Shown piece by piece: positions 6,300-16,016 of a stretch of 22,991 bases of DNA; the first letter of the stretch is position 1; each line of letters starts with the position of its first letter. The notes below the pieces were generated by a model. The model ran no database searches. It saw only the letters and a program-made list of their open reading frames with translations, and was not told the DNA's origin. The stretch comes from Trichomonas tenax. Its lineage: Eukaryota; Parabasalia; Trichomonadida; Trichomonadidae. The stretch is from assembly GCA_023091735.1 (NCBI GenBank), contig JALKBU010000836.1:1-22991 (forward strand), in the 5' to 3' direction. Both the position numbers and the translations under genes were made by a program.

Positions 6300-8630
6300 T
6301 TAGTCATCACTTTCATCTTCATATTCGGTTTCTTCTTCATAATATTCCTCTTCTTCCTCTTCAACAAGAGGCACCCCACCGAGTCCGAGTGTTTCAGCAA
6401 CTTTGTTGAAATGTTTAGCAGCACCAGCATGAGTATATTTACATTTATCTGATAATTGTCTATACATCTTCATGACAGTATCAAAAGATGCTTTAACTTT
6501 AGCAAAAGCATCTTTCCAGAATCCGCAGAACGAATCACATAAGAACGAGTATTGTAATGTTCTTGTCTCAAGTGCTCTCGCTTCGAGCTTTGTGATTTTG
6601 GTGTCTTTAACAGCAGACCATTTATCCTGAATTTCTTGGAACAGAGCATTAAGCTCATTCAAGATTTTCATTTTGAGTTTATCAACTTCTCTATTATATA
6701 GTACTAAGCTGGTGTCGACAGCACCTGAAAAGGCGACAATGAAGTCTGCCATTCCTTCTGGTGAGTTTTTCGGCTTATGGAAGATATTCTTTGGCTTCTT
6801 ATAGATATCATCTTTGACTTTTTGCAAACCTGAGAGAACTATTTCGAGTTTATCAATGTTTCTGAGATCAGTGAAGTTATTGGAGTCATTAAGCTTTGTG
6901 ATTAAATTCGAGAATACTGTTTGAAGGAGAGCGATCTCATGCTCGAAATAATTGAATGCATCATTTATAGAATCTAAAGCCTCAGATTTATCATCACGGA
7001 AATCCTCAAAAGTATCAATAACATTGGCTGGACTTTCTATTTGATACTGATAGTTTGGATCTATTTCGATAATTAGGTTGCTCCAAATCTTTTCGAGGTT
7101 TTGGAAGAATGCTGATTTTGATGAGTTAACCACGTAATGGAACCATTGGATGAATTCATCGCGTGTTGGTGTTATCGTCAATTTACCATTGATTTCGCTG
7201 AACTGAGCAATGATCTTGTGTGGCTTGCGTCTATTATTAGGCTTTGATAAGAACCTATCAAAGAATCCCATCATCATCTCTTTGTATTTGAGAATTAAGA
7301 TGCCATTGTAACTTATTCTGATTTTGGAGAAGAATGTAGAAAGATACTGTATTCTCTCTTTTGCGAGTTTCCTTTCATGAGCGAGGATTTGATCCCTCAT
7401 CTTTTCTCTCCACAAAGAAGGAACTTTTGATTTCAAATCATTCCTAAAGTGCTCGAGAGATGGTGGAACTTGCTCCAGTGAGCTCAGTTCTTCAAAATCA
7501 AGCTGAATAAGAACGTTAGCAGCACGAATGAATCGGAATAATTCTGAGATTTGTAAACCAACTTCATCTTTCAAGTGATTTATCTTTTTGTTGAGTTCAT
7601 ACATTGATTTATTTGCTGTTTCTTGTAGATCTTTGAATCCAGCTTCATCATTTCCAATATCAAAGTCTTTTGGATAAACAGATGCTTCATTTGTTGCATG
7701 GTAAATCAATTTACGTATCTTTTCTAACGTGTTGTAGAAATTTGGAACTGAAATTTCAAATTGATTGTTATAGGTTTGAATAATTTTGTTAAATAATACT
7801 TCTCGAAGCCTCATCCTCCAATGATAGAATGACCTATATGAAACACGCTTAGTTATCATTTGATTTTCTACTATTTTGGTAAATCTTTCATTTCTAATGA
7901 ATTGGTCAACATCTTGAACGACAGCAGCATCTCCATCGATTCTGACAACACCTGTTGAAGTTAAAACCGTATATTTATCACCAATTAAATGATCTGGATA
8001 AGTTGTCGGAATAATTTTATAAGTTTTATCACCTTCAGATATTTTCTTTCCGATATAGAACTGAGGATCTCTAGATACGTAAATATACTTCAATATGGAC
8101 TCTTCTGTTTGTTCTAAAGGTGGAAGTGGCTTTAAGAATGGAATCACAGAGTGCCTTTTGGTTGTTCTTATTGTAATGAGATTTTTAGCGTTTGGAAGCT
8201 GTCTTGTTGTCTTTGGTTGAATAACCTCGTCTTTTTCTAAATCATCAACGCTTTCTATTCGATTTAAGCTTAATTTTGGTATCACAGCCTTAGTATCATC
8301 TTTCGATTGCGATCTATTTGCTCTTGGTGCTCGAGCTGTGAGTGCTTTGTTTGGTTCTTTCGGTAAAGAAAATGGACTTTGAAACGCTAAATCAGGAACA
8401 AAATCCTTTGGCGACAAACCGTTGATTGACTCTGTTAGAAAAGACACTAGTACACCATTCTGATAACATGCCAATAGTGGAATATAAGGCTTTAGAGTAG
8501 AAGTCATGTTAATTGTTTGTTTTGCATTGATTAATCTCGCGAAATAGCTCATGATCTCTTTTGGATGGTCACGGGCTCCCTCTATGTCAAAGTATTTGTG
8601 ACAAAGATCCACTAGATCTTTGTCAGACAT
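6300..8630 (-). CDS. motorless protein resembling the tail of an axonemal dynein heavy chain
   Basis: A 776-residue protein; the ATG at 8628-8630 gives MSDKDLVDL, and the TTG just upstream is not needed. Residues about 180-310 follow the order seen in axonemal dynein heavy chain tails: PQFYIG...YKIIP, then a GV beta segment (KYTVLTSTGVVRI), then a basic FYHWRMRLREVLFNK segment, then NFYNTLEKIRKLI. The rest is mostly helical, like the dynein DHC_N1 tail. Full heavy chains exceed 4000 residues, whereas this one stops without any AAA+ motor or Walker motif. It ends in about 25 residues made almost wholly of Glu, Asp, Tyr and Thr, much like a tubulin tail. It may bind dynein partners or axonemal microtubules. 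The family assignment is by remembered pattern and moderately sure; the frame itself is certain. Confidence 0.8.
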   Translation of the reverse strand: MSDKDLVDLCHKYFDIEGARDHPKEIMSYFARLINAKQTINMTSTLKPYIPLLACYQNGVLVSFLTESINGLSPKDFVPDLAFQSPFSLPKEPNKALTARAPRANRSQSKDDTKAVIPKLSLNRIESVDDLEKDEVIQPKTTRQLPNAKNLITIRTTKRHSVIPFLKPLPPLEQTEESILKYIYVSRDPQFYIGKKISEGDKTYKIIPTTYPDHLIGDKYTVLTSTGVVRIDGDAAVVQDVDQFIRNERFTKIVENQMITKRVSYRSFYHWRMRLREVLFNKIIQTYNNQFEISVPNFYNTLEKIRKLIYHATNEASVYPKDFDIGNDEAGFKDLQETANKSMYELNKKINHLKDEVGLQISELFRFIRAANVLIQLDFEELSSLEQVPPSLEHFRNDLKSKVPSLWREKMRDQILAHERKLAKERIQYLSTFFSKIRISYNGILILKYKEMMMGFFDRFLSKPNNRRKPHKIIAQFSEINGKLTITPTRDEFIQWFHYVVNSSKSAFFQNLEKIWSNLIIEIDPNYQYQIESPANVIDTFEDFRDDKSEALDSINDAFNYFEHEIALLQTVFSNLITKLNDSNNFTDLRNIDKLEIVLSGLQKVKDDIYKKPKNIFHKPKNSPEGMADFIVAFSGAVDTSLVLYNREVDKLKMKILNELNALFQEIQDKWSAVKDTKITKLEARALETRTLQYSFLCDSFCGFWKDAFAKVKASFDTVMKMYRQLSDKCKYTHAGAAKHFNKVAETLGLGGVPLVEEEEEEYYEEETEYEDESDD

Positions 8631-8794
8631 CAAACTAATTTTCTAACGATTTTTGTGAAATTAAGTGTTAATAATATACCCACTTCAGCTCGCCAATAAA
8701 TAGGCATTCCGAGCAACTTGTTTATTGAATCCTTGTAGTTGGAATTATTTAAATAATTAGTTTCTTTAAAAAATAAACAATAACATATTTATAG
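8631..8794. promoter_or_regulatory. 164-base spacer upstream of the dynein-tail-like gene
   Basis: On the coding (minus) strand this carries ATTATTAACAC (8665-8675) about 35 bases before the ATG, the same 11 bases as just before the GAF gene. It also carries ACAAAAATC, a word found directly before the ATG at 6137. It is also the 3' flank of the GAF gene. Candidate core promoter; unproven. Confidence 0.3.
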
Positions 8795-11700
8795 TTAATC
8801 TTTCTGCTGCGATTCAACAACTTGCTGCCATTTCTTAATGTTAGCAAACAAAGATTTCTGAAGTGCTTCAAGGTTCTTCCACTTAGCAACAGCAATTTCC
8901 ATCAAAGGAAGCATTACATCTCTTGCTAAAGATAATTGAGATTCTTCAACAGATTTGGCTACAAGTTCTTGGAAGGCTTTATCTGGAGCAATACCATAAA
9001 CCACTTTTTCTTCTTGAAGAATTTGCTGCAATTCCTGCTTTCTCAATTCTCCATGCTTCATTGCCAAGGCGTATGGCCTGAGGACGCTGCTACTATTTGC
9101 AATCTTGAGGATCAATCTCATTTGATTCAACTTAGAGTGGTCACCAGATTTCCACAACTGAATGAAGTCGCTTTCTTTATAGATACCACTAGAAAGAATG
9201 AGTTGAGTGAAAATATTCCAGAACTTCGCCCTGTGATCATCAGGCAGGGCATCCAAAATTGTTACTGACTTGTTTGTCAGCAACTGAATTGCTGCATCAG
9301 CTTGCGCTGTCTCTGCAGGAGGTTGATTCTTGAATAAAATTTCTAATGGTAATTTGGTTCTTGAAAGAAGACCACCATGCTCACCTTTGTGATTAGTGTT
9401 GTGAAGCAAGGAGGCCATGAAAAGAGCAAAGAGCTCAATTGGATCTAAAGTCTTGCTGATCTCTGTTTGCTTGAGAATAACATAAACAGCTTGCAGTGTA
9501 TCAAGGGACTGATCTGAATTGTGGAAAGGAAGATCTTTGCCCATTGTCTGGAAAAGCATCAAGAACTGGAAGAAAGTAATGAATTGAATGGAAAGCTGAT
9601 CCAAGAGATCGAAGCTGGTGAAGCAGAAAATCATGAATCTCAGCTTCACGTTCATTGGAAGTCCTCTCATGTAAGCGTTTGGATTTGTTAAAGTCTGTTC
9701 CTCTTCTTGTGAAAGCCTCATCTGTTGCAAAACGACACCAAATTGTTCTGCACTTCTAGAGAATAAATCAAAGACTGCATCTGTTGTAACCCCTTTATCT
9801 TTGTTTCTAACCTTAGAGATGGAATATCCAGCGAATGAAGTCATAGCACCAACCAATCTTTCATCATCCTTTGTAAAGACAAGACCATCGTAACCCGGAA
9901 TCTTGTTGACAATTTGGATAACACCCAAAATATTCTTCTCTTCATCCATGATTGGAGCAATTAAGAAAGACTTTGATACGAATGATGTACGCTGATCTTC
10001 TGTTGGATCATATCTGGAATCTTTGGTAATGTCTGGAATGTTAAGCAATGATTTTGTTTTAACGACCTCTTTGATAAAAGCGATCTGTGCATTTGTCTTT
10101 TCGTTTGTTTGGTGGATGATTCCTTCCTTTGTATCGTCCATCAGGAATACAGTGCATCTTTCTGCGTTAATAAGCTCAATAGCGGATTCAGATATATGTT
10201 CAAGAATGAGTGGCAAATATTTTTCTCTGGACATGGACATTGCCAGATTGAGCAAACCCTCGACTCTATTCTTCATTGTATTGGTATCATCGAAAAGATT
10301 AGCATTAGAAAGGGCAATACCACAGAAAACGTTGAAAGCTTTCATTAGATCAACATCACCTGGAGTGAATTGCATAGTTTCACCTGTCTTGTTAATCATC
10401 TGTGTAACACCAATGACCTGCTCAGCTCTACCAATAATTGGAGCGCACAGAATAGACTTTGTTCTATAACCAGTGGAGAGATCGACATCCTTATTGAATC
10501 TTGGGTCTTCGTAAGCATCAGGAATGTTCAAAAGCTGTCCTGTAGTAGCAACGTGACCAGCAATACCGTGGGATATTGGCAAAACGATTGATCTATTGGT
10601 ACCAGATGCAACTTTTGAAAGCAAATATTCTCTATTTCTATCTGTCGTAAACAACGAACATCTATCAGCAGAAACAAGTTTCCTTGAACGAAGCATAATC
10701 ATTTCGAATAATTGATCTTTGTTGATAACTGAAGAAAGAGACTCGGCTGTTGTAAGAAGTTCAATATAGTGATCCTGTGCTGTGAGAACTCTCTTGAGAT
10801 TTAAGACATCGCTTCTATAGCGCTGGAAGTTGCCTAATGTTCGAGCAATAACTGCTGATAGTGACTCCAAAGAAATTGCATCATGTTCTGTGAAAGTCAT
10901 AGAGCCTCGCTTACCGCGAGCAACGGCAACGCCAAAAATTTCATGATTTGCTGAAGATTCGTTAATCATTGGTGCAGCAATAACTGGACGACTCCTATAC
11001 TCATCATCAGTTATCTTTGAGAAGTGAGGATGTTGAGATGCGACAGGAATGTTCACTAAGTTTCCATCTTGAGCAACAAACGCAGCAATTCCACCTTGCC
11101 CTAAAGGAACTCTTTGCTTTTTACCGACACCACTTCCATAGAATTCTAACGCACCTCTTTGCCAGTTAACGAAGAATATTTGGGCAACTTCACAATTTAA
11201 CGCAGTTTTTAATGACTGACAAGCATTTGAAATTAAAGGCTTTTGTTTAAGCTCAGCTCCTGTTGCTGAAGACAAGATGGCCAAAGTGGATCTGATTCTT
11301 GAAGCAGTAATCTTTAATGTAGCGATAAGCTGCGGGAGTTTTGCTTCCGCATGATCGATCAATAATGTATCAAATTGCGTCCAAGCACTTTTAGCTGTGA
11401 TTGTGACGACAGCGATAAGTTGATGAGTAAGTGGATCTTGAATAGGTGAACAAACAACACATGTTACACTTTCGAAGAACTTAGAATCTGATTCAGCATT
11501 GTACCATTCAGATTCTTTTGGATTTGAAAGTATACGACGCTTCTGGCTTTCAGCAGCACGACCTACAATGCCTTTTCCGGGTTCTACTCTCCATTTGTGA
11601 GTCGGTGAAAACAAAACTTTAGCTATCGGAACATTGTACCAAATTATGACCTGCTTGTTGACGAAAGCAGTTGCTAATGTATTTTCTAATGCTGGAATAG

Positions 11701-12223
11701 AGATTTCAACATCCTGCATTTGTCCCATGTTTGAAGAAATTGAATCAATGATAGAAAGTCTTCTCATCTGTTCTGTAAGCTCAGTAAGCGCAGCGTTGAA
11801 TAGTTCGCTTGGTAATGATGTAAAATAGCGATAAACATCATCCATTGAGAAATTTTCGCCGGAAACTAAACCTCTTACTAAGTATGGATCATCATTTAGG
11901 CGTGTAATGATTTCTTGAGGTGTAGGAGGAGCTTGTGATATGCCAATTCTTGATCCTTGCGAGCCAGAAAACATGAATTTCGAAGAAGAAAGAGGAAGAA
12001 GTCCGCGAGTACCTGTATCTTGCTCGATGCTGAAATCATCCTGTTTCTGATCCATTTCCATTTTTCTAATTCGATCGAAAATATTGTCGTCATCACCTCC
12101 GCCTCCACCGAAGCCACCGAATGCTGGAGATCCTCCCGCATTAGATGCGAATATATTTGAACGTGAGCCGAACATTGGGCTCAACGCGCTCTTTCGAGGC
12201 GAATCTCCAGGAAAGTTCGACAT
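8795..12223 (-). CDS. four-GAF protein with degenerate cyclic nucleotide phosphodiesterase domain
   Basis: A 1142-residue protein from ATG 12221-12223. The first about 110 residues are Ser/Gly-rich and disordered with a GGFGGGGGDDD stretch. Four GAF domains follow at roughly 165-310, 325-465, 490-645 and 660-815. GAF4 has a full NKFDE-type motif (NK...FTKDDE) and GAF3 a near one (NK...FTPGDVD), the signature of cyclic-nucleotide-binding GAFs in phosphodiesterases. Residues about 830-1130 align with the class I PDE helical domain: FHNSDQ (901-906), LLHNTNH (939-945) and KIANSSS (1040-1046). Of the four metal ligands only His941 remains; the others read Gln905, Asn942 and Asn1043. It should therefore bind cyclic nucleotides but not hydrolyse them. 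Likely a cAMP/cGMP sensor or a regulator of an active PDE. Confidence 0.85.
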   Translation of the reverse strand: MSNFPGDSPRKSALSPMFGSRSNIFASNAGGSPAFGGFGGGGGDDDNIFDRIRKMEMDQKQDDFSIEQDTGTRGLLPLSSSKFMFSGSQGSRIGISQAPPTPQEIITRLNDDPYLVRGLVSGENFSMDDVYRYFTSLPSELFNAALTELTEQMRRLSIIDSISSNMGQMQDVEISIPALENTLATAFVNKQVIIWYNVPIAKVLFSPTHKWRVEPGKGIVGRAAESQKRRILSNPKESEWYNAESDSKFFESVTCVVCSPIQDPLTHQLIAVVTITAKSAWTQFDTLLIDHAEAKLPQLIATLKITASRIRSTLAILSSATGAELKQKPLISNACQSLKTALNCEVAQIFFVNWQRGALEFYGSGVGKKQRVPLGQGGIAAFVAQDGNLVNIPVASQHPHFSKITDDEYRSRPVIAAPMINESSANHEIFGVAVARGKRGSMTFTEHDAISLESLSAVIARTLGNFQRYRSDVLNLKRVLTAQDHYIELLTTAESLSSVINKDQLFEMIMLRSRKLVSADRCSLFTTDRNREYLLSKVASGTNRSIVLPISHGIAGHVATTGQLLNIPDAYEDPRFNKDVDLSTGYRTKSILCAPIIGRAEQVIGVTQMINKTGETMQFTPGDVDLMKAFNVFCGIALSNANLFDDTNTMKNRVEGLLNLAMSMSREKYLPLILEHISESAIELINAERCTVFLMDDTKEGIIHQTNEKTNAQIAFIKEVVKTKSLLNIPDITKDSRYDPTEDQRTSFVSKSFLIAPIMDEEKNILGVIQIVNKIPGYDGLVFTKDDERLVGAMTSFAGYSISKVRNKDKGVTTDAVFDLFSRSAEQFGVVLQQMRLSQEEEQTLTNPNAYMRGLPMNVKLRFMIFCFTSFDLLDQLSIQFITFFQFLMLFQTMGKDLPFHNSDQSLDTLQAVYVILKQTEISKTLDPIELFALFMASLLHNTNHKGEHGGLLSRTKLPLEILFKNQPPAETAQADAAIQLLTNKSVTILDALPDDHRAKFWNIFTQLILSSGIYKESDFIQLWKSGDHSKLNQMRLILKIANSSSVLRPYALAMKHGELRKQELQQILQEEKVVYGIAPDKAFQELVAKSVEESQLSLARDVMLPLMEIAVAKWKNLEALQKSLFANIKKWQQVVESQQKD

Positions 12224-12908
12224 AACGTGTGTTAATAATGAGGGATTGAAATAAATAAAAAGGGAGTAATAATCGGTAAAATTAGTTAAACTGCATTATC
12301 CAAGAATGCAATCTCTTTTTTTTTCAGACGTCCTATTATTGAAAATATTTTGGAATGTGATAATCATAATTGATAGATTCACACATCATTAATTTATGCA
12401 ATACAGGGTAAGTTCTGATATAGACGATAACAATGATATTCACAGTGTTCTTCCTATCAAGGAAATGTGATTATATGTTGTATACACTGAAAGTAAATTA
12501 TAAGTTCTGTATATCACACATCGATGTGTTGAAGAAAACGGTTACAAAACACAATATTTTCCGAAAATGTATTTCATTAAGAATTGTATTTTCATATCTT
12601 TCTATATGCTTGTTTCCAAAATATTAAAATATTATGGAATACATAGAATATCAGTAGGCATAACATGCTTTGCAAGTTTGCTTTAATATAACACGAAAAA
12701 ATTCAAAAATTAGGCCACTTTTTCGATGTGTTGCACAAGGCTGACTACGCTAGGATAATAAGCTATGTCAGTTGTAACAGGTCTATATTTTGAATAAATT
12801 AAAAGAATTTAGTGATGTTATTGCTAGTACAGCTTTGCCAATCCTAATCGATTTCCATAGTATACAAATTGAGACTTTAAAATACAAAATAACAAACAAA
12901 ATAAAATA
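12224..12908. promoter_or_regulatory. 685-base spacer upstream of the GAF gene
   Basis: No gene is visible; a 64-codon frame at 12433 is AT-rich noise. It holds ATTATTAACAC on the minus strand at 12229-12239, six bases before the GAF start codon. It also holds a perfect 14-base palindrome ACACATCGATGTGT (12516-12529) and a direct repeat TCGATGTGTTG at 12521-12531 and 12723-12733. These are candidate control sites for the GAF gene, which is transcribed away from the spacer. Confidence 0.35.
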
Positions 12909-15854
12909 TTACTTATTACCATTTTTCTTTGATATTTCTCTGAATATCCTTTCATCCTCTTTGAGTAATGGATGCCCTTCCTCAGGATCAAGATAGTTTA
13001 TAATATCAGTCAAACCAAGAATGCTTGCCCAAACCAACACAGTGTATCCTTCAACATTTCTTTTGTACATATTAACTTTATATTTTTCTTTCAAGATCTT
13101 GATGTATTCAACAGGGATATGCCCTCTTCTTTCAAATAACGCAATTACTGGCGTATTCTTCTTACTGTCCTTTTCATTAACAGAGGCACCATTTGCTATA
13201 AGTAAGTCAATCATCGTCATGGAGCGTAAAATATTGACAGGTTCACCTGCAGTTCCTTTGAAGGCGTTAAACATTGGCGTTCTTAGCCAACGGCTTTTTC
13301 TTTTGGCGCTTAAACCAGCAAAATTAATTAATAATTCAGCATTTCTTGTATGATCCGTTTCAGCAGCTAAATGTAGCAATGTATCACCTTTAATTGTGCA
13401 GGCCCATCTATCGCCACCATTTAATAAGAGGAATTGTAGTAAAACTGTTTCTAGTCTTACTGCATCGCCCATCATTGGCATTCCTCTCCTACTAAAGGAG
13501 TTTATGTTTTTCATTGATTTAGTTAATAATTCTAATTCACTGAGCGTAGGATCATGCAAAACAAGTGTATGCAAAGGCGTCAAGTTTAGACTATCTGCCA
13601 TCCTTGTATCTGCTCCGTTAGATATTAGAAATTCCATCATTCGGAGCCTTTCTGGAGTTTTTGGAAGTTTGCATACAGCAATTAAAGGTGTAACACCATC
13701 GAAATCTTCAACATTTGTATCGATGTTTTTCTCTATTAAAAGCTTAGCTGAATCAAAATCGAGATTTTGTACAGCAATTCTAAGACAGCTATAACCTTTG
13801 TTCGTCAGCATATCAATGTTCACACCATTTTCAAGGAATATTGCAACATTTTCAACAATTTTTGCTTCTAAAGCATGATGGATAGGTGTTTTATCCTCAC
13901 TATCTCTCGCATTCAATCCTTGGCCATTGACTGCTGATATAAGAAATTCCAGAACATCTGGTGATGAACATGCTGCTAAATGAATAGCAGTCCTGTTCTG
14001 ATCATCGCGGGTTGTTAAAGAAACACCTTTTGCAATTAAAGTTCTAACATTTTCTAAACTTTTTTGCTTGATGGCATGAATAAGCATATCAAAGAGGGTT
14101 TTCGTATTTGTTTGTAATCTTTCTGTGAGGTAGTCATAGATTAATTGAGAATTATGAATACCTGCAATGACTAATGGTAATGCATCATTTTCGTTTGGAT
14201 CGCAGCCGTTATTTATTAAGAATTGAACTATATCTAGCGCACCATTCTGACATGCGGTACAAAGGGGAGATCTTCTTACCCTATTTCCTCCTTTCGGATC
14301 TCTTAATGATTGAACATCATATTCTGCACCCCAATCAATTAGTACTTTAACATTCTCCAAATAATATCTGCAGGCCTGCATTAAGGGCTGATCCGCATAT
14401 TTTCCGCTTGAAGAGTAATTCACTCTAGCTCCATATTCACATAGTAATTGAACTATTTGTGTATTAGGCTTACAAGAGGCATGACTTAATGCAGTTAACC
14501 CTTCGGAAACTGTGTTCGGATCAGCGCCTGCATCAAGTAACATCTTAACAATGTTTGTCCACTGGCGGACTATAGCTGTAATTAATGGATTATCCTGACC
14601 TTTTTGATAATGTGGAGGATACATTATTGGTGCTTTTTCTTCCTCAATGAGATAATTTAATATTTCTTCACTTCCAATCGCAGCCGCAGTATTCACACAT
14701 TCAACGGAACTAAATATTACGCCCTTTCCTTTGAAAAGTTTAATCAAATCGAGACTATCATGAGTAACTATCCCAATTGGGAGCTGATCATTGCTTAAAT
14801 CAATCGGGAATGTTTCCATTAAATATAAGGCAACCTTCAAATTGCATGTCATGAGTGCGACTTCGAATGCATTATTTCTTTTTACTGTGTTCAAAGGAAA
14901 TTCTTTGCAATACCAATTAAAAAGATCAGAATAGAAGAAACTTACTGTACGTTGATAGCTTAGAGAACATGTTAAACCCATTTTAGAACATATTTTGGCA
15001 ATTTCAAGGGAACCACCAGATAATATTATGATCATCATTTCTTCTGTTATTGTAGCACCAGATTTGAGGAGGAACTTGAAACAGTTAATGGATCCCCAGA
15101 AAGCAGCAAATTCTGGAAGCGTTTTTTCTGCGATTAATGGTGTTGAAAATTTATTTGCATATATTACATCAAGTTCTATACGCATCATTGGATTTAGCAT
15201 ATTGCTTTTTGCATAGTCTTCTAAATATTTAACGTCATCTAAAACAATATGATATTGCAAGGTATTTGGAAACCAGCCAATCTCGAATATTGGTTTTAAA
15301 AGATTAAAGTCATTCGCTTCATATTTGGACCAATTCCTTAAAATCTCTGTAATCATATAATTGGAAATTGTTGCAGTTGTATTTTGAAATATTCTATCTC
15401 TGTAGGCTTCATATGTTTCGACTCTATCCTTGTAAGCACTTTTAATGTAGTCAGCAAAGAAAATAAAGATAAATACGTTTCCAATATCTGGTTGCAAGGT
15501 TAAGTCGACTATTTTTTCAGGTGGCACGACACCATAATGGATTAAGCGGCGAACTAAGCGCATAATAGTGCAATCATTGTTGAAATCTAAGAAAGAATCG
15601 CTGAATACTTCAAAATGATACTCATCTCCTTCAATGTTGAACAATTTATTGATTAACTGTGCCAGGGCTTCAACTTTTCGAGGTTGTTTTCGAACAACTC
15701 TTCGAAAATTTTCTGATAAAGTATAAACTCCGTGTGCGGTGAATGGATATTTCATTGTTAATATATCATCAACAACATCATCAACGGAATCTATAGTTAG
15801 AGTAAAAAGATCCTGTTGTAAAAGCAATAAATCTTCTATTTCTTTTCCATACAT
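12909..15854 (-). CDS. ankyrin-repeat protein of the trichomonad type (DUF3447-like N-terminus)
   Basis: A 981-residue protein from ATG 15852-15854, preceded by AAAATCA. The first about 400 residues are helical and resemble the N-terminal region typical of the very large trichomonad ankyrin family, including degenerate repeats such as NNAFEVALMTCNLKVALYLME. From about 419 to 960 there are about 14 ankyrin repeats with clear signatures, for example NPLITAIVRQWTNIVKMLL, SPLCTACQNGALDIVQFLI, NRTAIHLAA and DTLLHLAAETDHTRNAELLI. Several are irregular or spaced by longer insertions. There is no transmembrane segment or kinase domain. The family mediates protein binding, and individual targets are unknown. 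A relic of a GT39 gene stands just upstream on the same strand. Confidence 0.9.
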   Translation of the reverse strand: MYGKEIEDLLLLQQDLFTLTIDSVDDVVDDILTMKYPFTAHGVYTLSENFRRVVRKQPRKVEALAQLINKLFNIEGDEYHFEVFSDSFLDFNNDCTIMRLVRRLIHYGVVPPEKIVDLTLQPDIGNVFIFIFFADYIKSAYKDRVETYEAYRDRIFQNTTATISNYMITEILRNWSKYEANDFNLLKPIFEIGWFPNTLQYHIVLDDVKYLEDYAKSNMLNPMMRIELDVIYANKFSTPLIAEKTLPEFAAFWGSINCFKFLLKSGATITEEMMIIILSGGSLEIAKICSKMGLTCSLSYQRTVSFFYSDLFNWYCKEFPLNTVKRNNAFEVALMTCNLKVALYLMETFPIDLSNDQLPIGIVTHDSLDLIKLFKGKGVIFSSVECVNTAAAIGSEEILNYLIEEEKAPIMYPPHYQKGQDNPLITAIVRQWTNIVKMLLDAGADPNTVSEGLTALSHASCKPNTQIVQLLCEYGARVNYSSSGKYADQPLMQACRYYLENVKVLIDWGAEYDVQSLRDPKGGNRVRRSPLCTACQNGALDIVQFLINNGCDPNENDALPLVIAGIHNSQLIYDYLTERLQTNTKTLFDMLIHAIKQKSLENVRTLIAKGVSLTTRDDQNRTAIHLAACSSPDVLEFLISAVNGQGLNARDSEDKTPIHHALEAKIVENVAIFLENGVNIDMLTNKGYSCLRIAVQNLDFDSAKLLIEKNIDTNVEDFDGVTPLIAVCKLPKTPERLRMMEFLISNGADTRMADSLNLTPLHTLVLHDPTLSELELLTKSMKNINSFSRRGMPMMGDAVRLETVLLQFLLLNGGDRWACTIKGDTLLHLAAETDHTRNAELLINFAGLSAKRKSRWLRTPMFNAFKGTAGEPVNILRSMTMIDLLIANGASVNEKDSKKNTPVIALFERRGHIPVEYIKILKEKYKVNMYKRNVEGYTVLVWASILGLTDIINYLDPEEGHPLLKEDERIFREISKKNGNK

Positions 15855-16016
15855 TGATTTTAAATAACCTTATAAAAATTTCTACAAAATTGTTTAATAA
15901 TAAACATATATCCAAATAATTTATTGTATTTAATATCTCTATATGTGCGATTGACTCAGCATGTTTATCGCTAGATGTGACGACTAACTTACAAGAATAT
16001 GAAAAATTTATTGCAT
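15855..16016. other. 162-base AT-rich spacer
   Basis: Between the ankyrin gene start and the GT39 relic. Nothing recognisable beyond AT-rich sequence; it should contain the promoter of the ankyrin gene. Confidence 0.4.

Noticed and set aside
10023..10469. 148-codon frame on the plus strand
   Set aside because: It is the antisense shadow of the GAF-domain coding sequence, Ser/Ile-rich with no family resemblance.
13021..13794. 110- and 132-codon plus-strand frames
   Set aside because: Antisense shadows of the ankyrin repeats; regular repeats leave long open frames on the other strand.
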